From Paraburkholderia sejongensis (GTDB taxonomy: Bacteria; Pseudomonadota; Gammaproteobacteria; Burkholderiales; Burkholderiaceae), in the NCBI RefSeq assembly GCF_020880815.1, contig NZ_JAJITD010000004.1, forward strand, positions 62,001 through 126,000: DNA of 64,000 nt, read 5' to 3'. A model generated the notes under the pieces. It was given only the letters and a program-made list of their open reading frames with translations. It was not told the DNA's origin and did not search any database. Positions 43,855 to 52,420 of this stretch are shown in pieces; within the stretch, counting starts at the first letter, position 1; each line of letters opens with the position of its first letter. Position numbers and translations under genes: made by a program.

Positions 43855-44874
43855 TCACTTCGACGCGGTCTTGACCGGCGCCGACACGTAGTCGTTCGTA
43901 TAGGTCTTGGCCAGATCGATGTGCTTGCCCTTGACCGACGGATTGAACGCCGACAGTACCTTCAACACCGTCTCCGGGCCGTCGGCGGGCATCTTGCCGT
44001 CCTTCGTGAACATCGGCAGCGAGGCCTTCAGCGCGCCGACGTATAGGTCCTTGTTGTTGCCGTAGTAGTCCTTGGGCATCTTCGCGGCGATCTCGTCGGC
44101 GCTGTGCGTCGCGATGAAGTTCAGCGTCTTCACGAACGCGTGCGAGAGTTTGGCCGCGTCGTCCTTGTGCGATTCGGCCCACGCACGCTGCACGTAGAAG
44201 CTCGACGCCGGATAGGTGCCGCCGAGCGCGGCGCGCGTGCCTTCCACGTTGCGCATGTCGACCAGTACCTTCGCGTCGCCGGTCTTCAGCAGTTGCGAGA
44301 CGGTCGGCTCGGTGGTCATGCCCGCGTCGATGCGGCTCTGTTTGACCGCCGCGATAAAGCTGTTGTCCGCGCCGACCGGCAGCATCGTGTATTGGGTCGA
44401 CGGCACGCCCGCGCGCTGCGCGAGGTACTGCGTGAGGAAGCTGGTCGACGAACCGAGGCCGGTCACGCCGAGGGTTTTACCCTTCACGTCGGCCATGCTC
44501 TTGAGCGTATCGGCGGCCTTGGTCGAGACCATTTCGACTTCGCCCGGCACCTGGCCGAACACCACCAGCGCCTGTACTTCCTTGCCCTTGCTCTGCAGAT
44601 CGATCGTGTGATCGTAGAAGCCGACCACGCCTTGCACCGCGCCCGCCAGCAGTTCGTTCTCCGCATCGACGCCGGCCGGTTGCGACAGGATTTCGACGTC
44701 GAGGCCTTCGTCCTTGAAGTAGCCGAGCTGCTCGGTCAGTTTTGCCGGCAGGTAGATGATCTTGGTGGCGCCGCCGACCATGATCGTGATTTTTTCCGCA
44801 TGGGCGGCGGCCGACGCGGCGGCCAGCGCGAACGCAACACCCGACACAACGGCAATCTGGCGCAAGGTACGCAT
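43855..44874 (-). CDS. periplasmic substrate-binding protein (NMT1/TauA-like), importer copy
   Basis: 339 aa; AGGAG precedes the ATG at 44874. Sec signal peptide cleaved near AHA-EK. NMT1-like bilobed domain: KITIMVGGATKIIYLPAKLTEQLGYFKDEGLDVEI, GVVGFYDHTIDLQ, VKGKTLGVTGLGSSTSFLTQYLAQRAGV and SRIDAGMTTEPTVSQL. First gene of the importer operon. A paralogue about 65% identical by eye lies at 47346-48389. The ligand is not evident; Ser/Thr-rich pocket loops suggest an anionic organic compound. Confidence 0.92.
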   Translation of the reverse strand: MRTLRQIAVVSGVAFALAAASAAAHAEKITIMVGGATKIIYLPAKLTEQLGYFKDEGLDVEILSQPAGVDAENELLAGAVQGVVGFYDHTIDLQSKGKEVQALVVFGQVPGEVEMVSTKAADTLKSMADVKGKTLGVTGLGSSTSFLTQYLAQRAGVPSTQYTMLPVGADNSFIAAVKQSRIDAGMTTEPTVSQLLKTGDAKVLVDMRNVEGTRAALGGTYPASSFYVQRAWAESHKDDAAKLSHAFVKTLNFIATHSADEIAAKMPKDYYGNNKDLYVGALKASLPMFTKDGKMPADGPETVLKVLSAFNPSVKGKHIDLAKTYTNDYVSAPVKTASK

Positions 44875-45142
44875 GAAGCAGTCTCCTGAGTTTGGTCGCC
44901 GCGGGCTTGATGTGCGGCGCTTTTTGGGTAGGTGCTGGCGATTATAGAAATGCGAAACCTTCTGGCAGCTTTCTGCGACCGGCGCAAAATGTCGGTGTTA
45001 ACCCGGCACCGCCGCGAGACTTCCCGGCAAGCCGGCGGCGGCGCTGCCGAGCGGCGTCGCCGTGGGCGGGAAACCACAGCGCCTGCGCGCAAACCCCTTG
45101 TTTTAAGGCACAATCGTCGACCTGACTTTTGCCGTTGCCGCC

Positions 45143-45820
45143 ATGAAGCTGCTGCTGATCGAAGACAATCCCACGCTTGCGCACTGGCTCGCGAAGATGC
45201 TGGAGCAGGAGGCGTTCGCCCTCGACGCCGTGCAGGACGGCGACGAAGCCGACCGCCTGCTGCGCACCAATCACTACGACGTGATCCTGCTCGACCTGAA
45301 TCTGCCGAAGCTCTCCGGCAAGAACGTGCTGCGCCGCTTGCGCCAGCGCGGCGACGCAACGCCGGTGCTGATCCTGACCGCGAGCGGTTCGATCGACGAG
45401 AAAGTCGAACTGCTCGGCGCCGGCGCGGACGATTACCTCGTGAAGCCGTTCGAGGTGCGCGAATTGATTGCGCGCATCAAGGTGGCGATTCGCCGGCAGT
45501 CGCCGTCGAAGGCGAGCGAAGTGGTGTGCGGTGACCTGTCGTTCGATATCGATACGCGGCAATTCACGCTGAAGGGCGCGCCGCTGAACGTGACGCCGCG
45601 CGAGCGCTCGGTACTCGAAGCTTTGATTCTGCGGCTCGGCAAGACGGTGACGAAGCCGGCGCTGGTCGATGCGATCTTTACGCTGGCCGACGAGCCGAGC
45701 GAGGACGCGGTCGAAATCTATATCTCTCGCTTGCGCAAGAAACTTGACGGCAGCTCGGCGGCGATCGTCACGTTGCGCGGGCTCGGCTATCTGCTGCGCA
45801 AGAAAGAAGACGACCAGTAA
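45143..45820 (+). CDS. OmpR-family response regulator, TctD-like, first system
   Basis: 225 aa. Receiver domain (IEDNPTLAHWL, phospho-Asp in VILLDLNLPKLSG about residue 51, LTASGS, VKPFEVREL) and a C-terminal OmpR winged helix (NVTPRERSVLEALILRLGKTVTKPALVDAIF, VEIYISRLRKKL). Divergent from the importer operon with a shared 268-bp promoter region, and 2 nt ahead of its kinase. Likely controls the importer genes. Confidence 0.93.
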   Translation: MKLLLIEDNPTLAHWLAKMLEQEAFALDAVQDGDEADRLLRTNHYDVILLDLNLPKLSGKNVLRRLRQRGDATPVLILTASGSIDEKVELLGAGADDYLVKPFEVRELIARIKVAIRRQSPSKASEVVCGDLSFDIDTRQFTLKGAPLNVTPRERSVLEALILRLGKTVTKPALVDAIFTLADEPSEDAVEIYISRLRKKLDGSSAAIVTLRGLGYLLRKKEDDQ

Positions 45821-45822
45821 CG

Positions 45823-47202
45823 ATGGCCAATAGTCTGCGCGTCCGCTTGCTGTGGTGGTTGCTGGTGCCGCTCGCGCTCTATGTGTTCGTGACCGGCAAG
45901 ACCGAGTACGACAATGCGCGGCACACCGCCAATCTCGTGCAGGACAACCAACTGATAGCGTCCGCGCGGATGATCGCCGGTGAAGTGGAATGGCGTGACG
46001 GCTATTTGCGAGTCGATATTCCGCCCGCCGCGCTCGAGATTTTCGCGTCGCCGTATCGCGACCAGGTGTTCTATAGCGTGCGCGTCGACGACGGCCGCCT
46101 GCTCGCAGGCACCCCCGATTTTCAGCCGCGTCCGTGGCTATCGCCCGACGTGCCGGACGCCTATTACACCGACCTCCACGAGCAGCAGGTGCGCGCGGTC
46201 GATATCGTGCGGCTGATGTACGACAACGGCGTGACGCGCCGGGTGCGGGTGACGGTCGGCAAGACCGTGCGCTCGCGCGATGCGATGACCCAACAGCTAT
46301 GGCGGCCGCAGCTGGTGCGTCAGCTCGAAATGATCGCGCTCGCGGTCGCGCTGGTGTGCATCGGACTGACGTTCGAATTGCGGCCGCTGATGAAAGTGAA
46401 GGACGAGGTCGAGGATCGCGATCCGATGCAGCTCGAACCGATTCGCGTCGAGCGTCTGCATTCGGAGCTGCGGCCGATCGTCGATGCGATCAATCAGTGC
46501 ATCGCGCGGCTCGGCCTGCAGGTGGCCGCGCAACGGCGCTTTATCGCCGATGCCGCGCATCAGTTGCGCACGCCGCTCACGCTGCTCGGCACGCAATTGC
46601 AATTCGCGCGGCAACAGGACGGGATTCCTCCCGCGCTCGACGAAGCATTGGCCGCCATGCATCGCAGCAATCGTTCGATGGTGGGACTCACCAACAAGCT
46701 GCTGTTGCTCGCGCAGGCCGAGGCTGCCGACAACTCGCAACTGGCGATGGAGAGCGTCGATCTGGTGCCGCTCACGCTAGAAGTCGTCGAGGATCTCGCG
46801 CTGCTCGCGCAGGCGCGGGAGATCGATCTCGGCGCGGAACTGCACGGCGTGGCACCCGTGCACGGACATCGCGGTTTGTTGCAGGCGCTGATCGCGAATC
46901 TGGCGGAGAACGCGATTCGCTATACCGGCAGGGGCGGCCACGTGACGGTTGCGGTGAGCGCCGACGCGAACACCGTGACGGTCAGCGTGATCGACAACGG
47001 TCCCGGTATTCCCGCCGAATCGCGCAGCCGTGTGTTCGAACCGTTTTTCCGCGCGTCGACGGATACCGAAGGGACCGGGCTCGGGCTCGCGATCGTGCGT
47101 GAAATTGCCGACGCGCATCACAGCGAGATCACGTTGAAAGCCGGCGACGGCGGCAGGGGCGTCGATATCAGCGTGAGGTTTCCGCGTGCGCCGGACAAGT
47201 AA
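45823..47202 (+). CDS. sensor histidine kinase, TctE-like, first system
   Basis: 459 aa. Membrane segments at about residues 7-25 and 165-185 flank a periplasmic sensor domain of about 140 residues (TctE/2CSK-N type: DGYLRVDIPPAALEIFASPYRDQVFYSVR). Phospho-His in FIADAAHQLRTPLTLL; ATPase boxes NLAENAIRYTGRG, GIPAESRSRVFEPFFR and TEGTGLGLAIVREI. TctE-type sensors can read a ligand-loaded periplasmic binding protein, which fits the adjacent orphan binding protein. Confidence 0.93.
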   Translation: MANSLRVRLLWWLLVPLALYVFVTGKTEYDNARHTANLVQDNQLIASARMIAGEVEWRDGYLRVDIPPAALEIFASPYRDQVFYSVRVDDGRLLAGTPDFQPRPWLSPDVPDAYYTDLHEQQVRAVDIVRLMYDNGVTRRVRVTVGKTVRSRDAMTQQLWRPQLVRQLEMIALAVALVCIGLTFELRPLMKVKDEVEDRDPMQLEPIRVERLHSELRPIVDAINQCIARLGLQVAAQRRFIADAAHQLRTPLTLLGTQLQFARQQDGIPPALDEALAAMHRSNRSMVGLTNKLLLLAQAEAADNSQLAMESVDLVPLTLEVVEDLALLAQAREIDLGAELHGVAPVHGHRGLLQALIANLAENAIRYTGRGGHVTVAVSADANTVTVSVIDNGPGIPAESRSRVFEPFFRASTDTEGTGLGLAIVREIADAHHSEITLKAGDGGRGVDISVRFPRAPDK

Positions 47203-47345
47203 GTCGATGCGACTCGGGATAAACCCGTGGTTCACACGAAATTAGCGCGCGTGAAAGCATTGGGAAGGCTTGGCCTCTTCAGAATCACGCGCAGGCGAGC
47301 CGTGCGGCGCTTGGCGCGCCTGCTCAATTAACGGAGACACCCGCA

Positions 47346-48389
47346 ATGTTGATGTTCCCGACGCGTTTGCCGCGCCCGGTTCGTGCCGCGCTTGCCGCGA
47401 CGCTCGCGTTCTGTGCGTTTGCGGCGACCGTTGCGATGCCCGCGCGAGCCGCCGAGCCGGAGCAGCTCGCGATCATGGTCGGCGGAATCAACAAGCTCAT
47501 TTATCTGCCGGCGCGGCTCGCCGAGCGGCTCGGTTATTTCAGGGACGAAGGGCTCGACGTCGAACTGCAATCGCAACCCACCGGGATCGACGGCGAGAAT
47601 GAAATGCTGGCGGGCGCGGTGCAGGGCGTAGTGGGCTTTTACGATCACACGATCGATTTGCAGGCGCGCGGTGTAGAAGTCCGAACCATCGTCGTGTTCA
47701 GTCAGGTTCCCGGCGAAGTGCAACTGGTCGCGGCGAAGCGGGTCGACACGATCCGCAGCATGGCCGACGTGCGCGGTAAAACCCTCGGCGTGACCGGACT
47801 CGGCTCGTCGACGAGTTTTCTGACCAAATATCTCGCGCAGCGCGCCGGCGTGCCGTCGACCGAATACACGCTGCTGCCGGTCGGCGCGGACAGCAGTTTT
47901 ATCGCGGCGCTGCGGCAGGGACGTATCGATGCGGGCATGACCACCGAGCCGACCGTCACGCAATTGCTGAAAGCGGGCGATGCGAAAGTACTGGTCGACA
48001 TGCGTAATGTCGACGGCACGCGCGCCGCGTTAGGGGGCACCTATCCGGCGTCGAGCCTCTATGTGCAGACCACGTGGCTCGACGCGCATCCTCGGGAAGC
48101 GTCGAAACTCGCGCGCGCGTTCGTCAGAACCTTGCGCTATATGCATACGCATAGCGCCGCGGAGATCGCCGCGCAAATGCCGGCGGAGGATGTCGGCAAT
48201 GACCGCGAGCTGTATCTGAGTGCGCTGCGCGCATCGCTGCCGATGTACACGGCGGACGGCCGGATGCCCGCCGATGGGCCGCCGACCGTGCTCAAAGTAC
48301 TGGCGGGTTTCAATCCCGATGTGAAAGGCAGACATATCGATCTGTCGCGCACTTTCACTAACCGGTTCGTCGACGGTGTAAAGCCGTAG
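47346..48389 (+). CDS. orphan periplasmic substrate-binding protein, paralogue of the importer's
   Basis: 347 aa, GGAGA 8 nt before the ATG. Signal peptide to about ARAAEP, then the same domain as the importer's binding protein: QLAIMVGGINKLIYLPARLAERLGYF, GVVGFYDHTIDLQARG, GKTLGVTGLGSSTSFLTKYLAQRAGVPSTEY and GRIDAGMTTEPTVTQLLKAGDAKVLVDMRNVDGTRAALGGTYPASS. No permease or ATPase is next to it. It sits between two sensor kinases and may be a ligand-presenting co-sensor, or share the divergent importer. Confidence 0.9.
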   Translation: MLMFPTRLPRPVRAALAATLAFCAFAATVAMPARAAEPEQLAIMVGGINKLIYLPARLAERLGYFRDEGLDVELQSQPTGIDGENEMLAGAVQGVVGFYDHTIDLQARGVEVRTIVVFSQVPGEVQLVAAKRVDTIRSMADVRGKTLGVTGLGSSTSFLTKYLAQRAGVPSTEYTLLPVGADSSFIAALRQGRIDAGMTTEPTVTQLLKAGDAKVLVDMRNVDGTRAALGGTYPASSLYVQTTWLDAHPREASKLARAFVRTLRYMHTHSAAEIAAQMPAEDVGNDRELYLSALRASLPMYTADGRMPADGPPTVLKVLAGFNPDVKGRHIDLSRTFTNRFVDGVKP

Positions 48390-48453
48390 ACGTAGCGGCC
48401 GGCACGTTTTCTTTCACGGCCTCGCGCCTCAACGACACCAGGATTTTCGCATC

Positions 48454-49875
48454 GTGTTTTCAGGCAGTTTGCGGGGACGCTTGTTGTGGTGGCTGCTATT
48501 GCCGCTCGCCGCGTTCGTCTCCATTTCAGGGGCGATTTCGTTTCACTTCGCGCAGGCCACCGCCGATCTCGTGCAGGACAATGCGTTGCAGTCGTCGATG
48601 CGCATCATCGGCGAGGATATCGACTGGGACAATGGATCGGTATCGATTCAGGTCCCGCCGGCGGCGCTGGAACTGTTCGAATCGCCTGAACAGGACAGCG
48701 TGTTCTACCGGGTCGAGGCCAGCGGCCATCGTCTGCTGGCGGGTACACCGGATCTGCCGTTGCCGGCGCATCTGAGCGACAGCCCGACGCTTTACGCGAC
48801 TCACCTCGACGACGGCCGTTCCGCGCGTGCGGTCGCGTACGTTCGCCAGTTATACGATTCCGGCCGCAACGAAGAAGTGATCGTCGCCGTGGCGAAGACC
48901 GAAGGTTCACGCGATGCGATGCTGTGGCGCCTGTTGCGTCCGCAGTTGTCGAGCGAAGTACTGACGCTGGTGCTGGCGGTGGTGTTCGTCTATCTCGGCC
49001 TGACCTTCGAACTGCTGCCGTTAATGAAAGTGAAAGACGACGTTGCCGATCGCAACGCGTTGCAGCTCGAACCGATTCGCGTCGCGCGGCTGCATGTCGA
49101 ATTGCGGCCGATCGTCGATGCGATCAATCAGTGTATTGCGCGCATGGGTCAGCAGGCCGCGACCCAACGGCAATTCATTTCCGACGCCGCGCACCAGTTG
49201 CGTACGCCGCTGGCGTTATTGCTCGCACAGATCCAGTTCGCGCGGCAGCGCGATAACCGCGACTTGCCGCTGGCCGAAGCGCTCGCGGGGATGCATAAGA
49301 GCAGTCGCAAACTGACCACGCTGACCAACAAATTACTGCTGCTCGCGCAGGCCGAGTCGGCCGCGCCGTCCGATGCGGGCGAGCGTATCGATCTGTCGGC
49401 GCTGATCGCCGGAGTACTCGAAGAACTGATCGCGTTCGCGCAGGCGCGCGACATCGATCTGGGCGCAGAGCTCGAAGACGGCCTGTATGTGCGCGGCGAC
49501 GAAGCGCTGAGCGCGGCGCTGGTCACCAATCTCGTCGATAACGCGTTGCGCTACACGCAGGCGGGCGGCCGCGTCACCGTACAAACGCAGCGCCGTGACG
49601 AGATGGCGATCGTTCGCGTGATCGACAATGGACCGGGACTCAGCGCCGAAGCGCGGGAACGCGTGTTCGAGCGCTTCTATCGTGGCTCGAATCATGCGGA
49701 CGGAACAGGACTCGGTTTACCGATCGTGCGCGAGATCGCGCACCGGCAGGGTGGGACCGTGTCGCTCGGACCGGGCGAGGGCGGCGCCGGTCTGGTCGTA
49801 GCGGTCGCGATGCGTTTGTGGATGGGACAACTCGATGACTGGGCCGATGCGCTGCGCGGTCAGCAAAAGGAGTGA
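48454..49875 (+). CDS. sensor histidine kinase, TctE-like, second system
   Basis: 473 aa from a GTG at 48454. Same layout as the first kinase: membrane segments near residues 8-28 and 165-190, a periplasmic domain with IQVPPAALELFESPEQDSVFYRVEASGHRLLAGTPDL, phospho-His in FISDAAHQLRTPLALLLAQ, and ATPase boxes NLVDNALRYTQAGG, DNGPGLSAEARERVFERFYRG and ADGTGLGLPIVREI. The periplasmic halves of the two kinases align well, so they probably sense the same or related ligand. Confidence 0.92.
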   Translation: MFSGSLRGRLLWWLLLPLAAFVSISGAISFHFAQATADLVQDNALQSSMRIIGEDIDWDNGSVSIQVPPAALELFESPEQDSVFYRVEASGHRLLAGTPDLPLPAHLSDSPTLYATHLDDGRSARAVAYVRQLYDSGRNEEVIVAVAKTEGSRDAMLWRLLRPQLSSEVLTLVLAVVFVYLGLTFELLPLMKVKDDVADRNALQLEPIRVARLHVELRPIVDAINQCIARMGQQAATQRQFISDAAHQLRTPLALLLAQIQFARQRDNRDLPLAEALAGMHKSSRKLTTLTNKLLLLAQAESAAPSDAGERIDLSALIAGVLEELIAFAQARDIDLGAELEDGLYVRGDEALSAALVTNLVDNALRYTQAGGRVTVQTQRRDEMAIVRVIDNGPGLSAEARERVFERFYRGSNHADGTGLGLPIVREIAHRQGGTVSLGPGEGGAGLVVAVAMRLWMGQLDDWADALRGQQKE

Positions 49876-49881
49876 AGAACG

Positions 49882-50577
49882 ATGAAGCTTCTGCTCGTGG
49901 AAGACGACGCCGATCTGGCGCGCTGGGTGATGAACCTGATGCAGGTCGAGCAATTCTCGGTTGACTGGGCGCAGAACGGCGAATGCGCGGAGACGCTGCT
50001 GGGCTTGCAATGCTATGAGGCGGTGTTGCTGGATTTGCGTCTACCCGGTATGAGCGGCAAGGAGTTGCTCGCGCGCCTGCGTCGCAAGCGCGATAACGTG
50101 CCTGTGCTGATGCTGACCGCGAACGGCTCGACCGACGACAAGGTTGCCTGCTTTTCGTGCGGCGCCGACGACTATGTCGTCAAGCCTTTCGACGCGCGCG
50201 AACTGGTCGCGCGTATCAAGGCACTGATTCGCCGCCAGGCAGCGGGCGAGAGCGGACAGGCGAGCGAATGCGGCGACCTGCGCTATCTGTTCGATTCGCG
50301 CGAATTCGTGCTGCAAAACGAGCGTCTGCCGCTGCGGCGGCGCGAGCATGCGATTCTCGAAGCGCTGATTCTCAGGCAGGGAAAGACGGTGTCGAAAGCG
50401 ACACTGATGGATAAGGTATTTACGCTCGAAGAAGAGCAGAGTGCCGATGCGATCGATATCTATATCCACCGTCTGCGCAAGCATCTGGCGGCTTCGAGCG
50501 CGAAGATCATGACGTTGCGCGGCCTTGGCTACATTCTGCGCGAGGAACAATCGTGCGAGGCATTCGCCGCGAGGTGA
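49882..50577 (+). CDS. OmpR-family response regulator, TctD-like, second system
   Basis: 231 aa; AAGGAG lies at the end of the preceding kinase gene. Receiver (VEDDADLARWVM, phospho-Asp in AVLLDLRLPGMSG, LTANGS, VKPFDARELVARI) and OmpR winged helix (LRRREHAILEALILRQGKTVSKATLMDKVFTLEEEQSADAIDIYIHRLRKHL). Order kinase-regulator is the mirror of the first system. The porin gene at 50741 is the nearest downstream target candidate. Confidence 0.93.
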   Translation: MKLLLVEDDADLARWVMNLMQVEQFSVDWAQNGECAETLLGLQCYEAVLLDLRLPGMSGKELLARLRRKRDNVPVLMLTANGSTDDKVACFSCGADDYVVKPFDARELVARIKALIRRQAAGESGQASECGDLRYLFDSREFVLQNERLPLRRREHAILEALILRQGKTVSKATLMDKVFTLEEEQSADAIDIYIHRLRKHLAASSAKIMTLRGLGYILREEQSCEAFAAR

Positions 50578-50740
50578 CCTGAAGTCGTAAAACAGCCCCC
50601 CGTCTTCTGGTGTTTTCACCGACGCCTCACGCGGCGACGCGAAAGAGCCGTGAAGGATTGACCTGACTATTCTTGGCGTCGCGATTCAAGCGCGCAAACG
50701 AAGGTCGGATCAATTCAACACAGCAGGAGCGGAGGGGACG

Positions 50741-51868
50741 ATGAACAAAAAGACGAGGTTGTTGCTGGCGGCTGGCACCGGTGCGGTGGCAATGGGCAGC
50801 GCGCACGCGCAATCGAGCGTGCAGCTTTATGGCTTGCTCGATCTCAGCGCGGTCTCGTATCAGACCAATGCGAATGCCGACGGCAAGCACGTGATTTCGA
50901 TGGGGATCAACGGAGAGCCGTGGTTCAGCGGCAGCCGCTTCGGTATGAAAGGGGCCGAAGATCTCGGCGGCGGATTGAAGGCGATTTTCCGGCTTGAAGC
51001 GGAATTCAGAGTGAGCGACGGCGGGATGGAAGACCCGGGCCAGCTCTTCGACCGCGATGCGTGGGTCGGTTTCGAAAGCGATACGTTCGGCAAGGTCACG
51101 GCCGGTTTCCAGAACACCGTTGCCCGCGACGCCGCCGCGATTTACGGCGATCCCTACGGCAGCGCCAGGCTGACGACCGAAGAGGGTGGCTGGACGAATG
51201 CGAATAACTTCAAGCAACTGATTTTCTACGCGGGCAGTGCGACCGGCACCCGTTATGAAAACAGCGTGGTGTGGAAGAAGCTGTTCTCGAACGGTGTGTA
51301 TGCCGCGGCGGGTTACGCGTTCGGCAACCACACGAGCTTCGGCACCGATGCGACCTATACCGGTGCGCTAGGCTACAACGGCGGTCCGTTCAACGTGTCC
51401 GCGTTCTATAACCACGTGAACAACGGCGGCTTCACGAACCAGGCGTATTCGATCGGCGGTAACTACACGTACAGCATCGTGCGGGTGAACGCCGGTTACT
51501 TCCATTATTCCGGTGATCAGGGGGCGCTGGGTCAACGTCATGACAATGCGTGGACCCTGTCGCTCAAACTGTCGCCGAAGGGGCCGTTCGATTACGCGAT
51601 CGGCTACCAGCAGATGCACGCATCGAATGCCGCATTCGCCGACAATGGCGGTACCGCCAATGCGAACCTCGCGTTCAATCCCGACGGCGGCACCGGGAGC
51701 GGCTACAAGGAGACCTTGTACGCATCGATGTTCTATCACCTGTCGAAGCGCACCGAAGTTTACGTGGCGGGCGATTACATGAAGCTGCACAACGGTTATG
51801 TGGTTGCCACGACGTATGGCGCGAAGAATCAGCTCGAATTGACGACGGGTATCCGGACGCGCTTTTGA
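50741..51868 (+). CDS. OmpC-type porin
   Basis: 375 aa, AGGAGCGGAGG before the ATG. Signal peptide to about AHA-QSS, then QSSVQLYGLLDLSAVSYQTN, GMKGAEDLGGGLKAIFRLEAEF, DRDAWVGFESDTFGKVTAGFQN and a C-terminal TGIRTRF with terminal Phe. Sixteen-strand trimeric porin. Position after the two-component genes suggests it supplies the importer's substrate across the outer membrane. A clear terminator follows. Confidence 0.92.
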   Translation: MNKKTRLLLAAGTGAVAMGSAHAQSSVQLYGLLDLSAVSYQTNANADGKHVISMGINGEPWFSGSRFGMKGAEDLGGGLKAIFRLEAEFRVSDGGMEDPGQLFDRDAWVGFESDTFGKVTAGFQNTVARDAAAIYGDPYGSARLTTEEGGWTNANNFKQLIFYAGSATGTRYENSVVWKKLFSNGVYAAAGYAFGNHTSFGTDATYTGALGYNGGPFNVSAFYNHVNNGGFTNQAYSIGGNYTYSIVRVNAGYFHYSGDQGALGQRHDNAWTLSLKLSPKGPFDYAIGYQQMHASNAAFADNGGTANANLAFNPDGGTGSGYKETLYASMFYHLSKRTEVYVAGDYMKLHNGYVVATTYGAKNQLELTTGIRTRF

Positions 51869-51933
51869 GAGTGGCGATGCCGATGCGATGACGGCATAGG
51901 CTGGCCGCGTGATCGTTCGAGTGTTTTATTCGG

Positions 51934-51961
51934 CCGCCGCGCGACTGCGCGGCGGTTTTCT
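51934..51961 (+). terminator. intrinsic terminator after the porin gene
   Basis: Perfect 9-bp GC stem (51934-51942 with 51947-51955), loop GACT, then TTTTCTT. About 65 nt after the porin stop. Confidence 0.9.
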
Positions 51962-52033
51962 TGATTTATCGAGCGTCGACGAACTGTTGGCGTTTAGCTC
52001 GATGACAACAGCGACGCGCGGATCTTCCTGAAT

Positions 52034-52303
52034 TCAAACGCCTGTCTGATCGACGTTCAGCAGTTCGTCCACGCGCTGCAAAACCCCGGTATTTTTCCAC
52101 ATCGTATAGCGCAGATAACAGGTCTGTTGCGGGGGAAAGGTGGCAGGGAGCCGGTGCCACTTTTCTTTGTGCTGCCGCTGCCACAGGATCGCATTGAGGA
52201 TTTCACGGTCGCTGCGGCGTGGACGACCACGCGGAGCATGAAGCTCTGGGAATAGACTCTCGACTTTCGCCCAGTCGGCGTCGGAGAGTGGAATTTCTAA
52301 CAT
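52034..52303 (-). CDS. orphan DUF4096 (IS5-type transposase N-terminal) domain protein
   Basis: 89 aa: MLEIPLSDADWAKVESLFPE, RGRPRRSDREILNAILW and KWHRLPATFPPQQTCYLRYTMW are the DNA-binding N-terminal DUF4096 domain of IS5-group transposases. The catalytic DDE part is missing in all frames on both sides, and I see no terminal inverted repeats. Either a remnant of an insertion sequence or a domesticated DNA-binding protein; the domain itself is intact. Ribosome site weak. Confidence 0.7.
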   Translation of the reverse strand: MLEIPLSDADWAKVESLFPELHAPRGRPRRSDREILNAILWQRQHKEKWHRLPATFPPQQTCYLRYTMWKNTGVLQRVDELLNVDQTGV

Positions 52304-52420
52304 CGGCGGCTTTGCATGAATTGTTCGTCAAATCCTCGGTCGTCGGTAAATATTGCGCCCCGGCGCATGTTAGTCAAAGTTTTGGTAATGGTCAATTCGC
52401 CTTTCAATCGAAAGGTTCAT

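Noticed and set aside
52034..52303. Complete IS5-family insertion sequence
   Set aside because: No DDE catalytic region in any frame and no terminal inverted repeats found around it.
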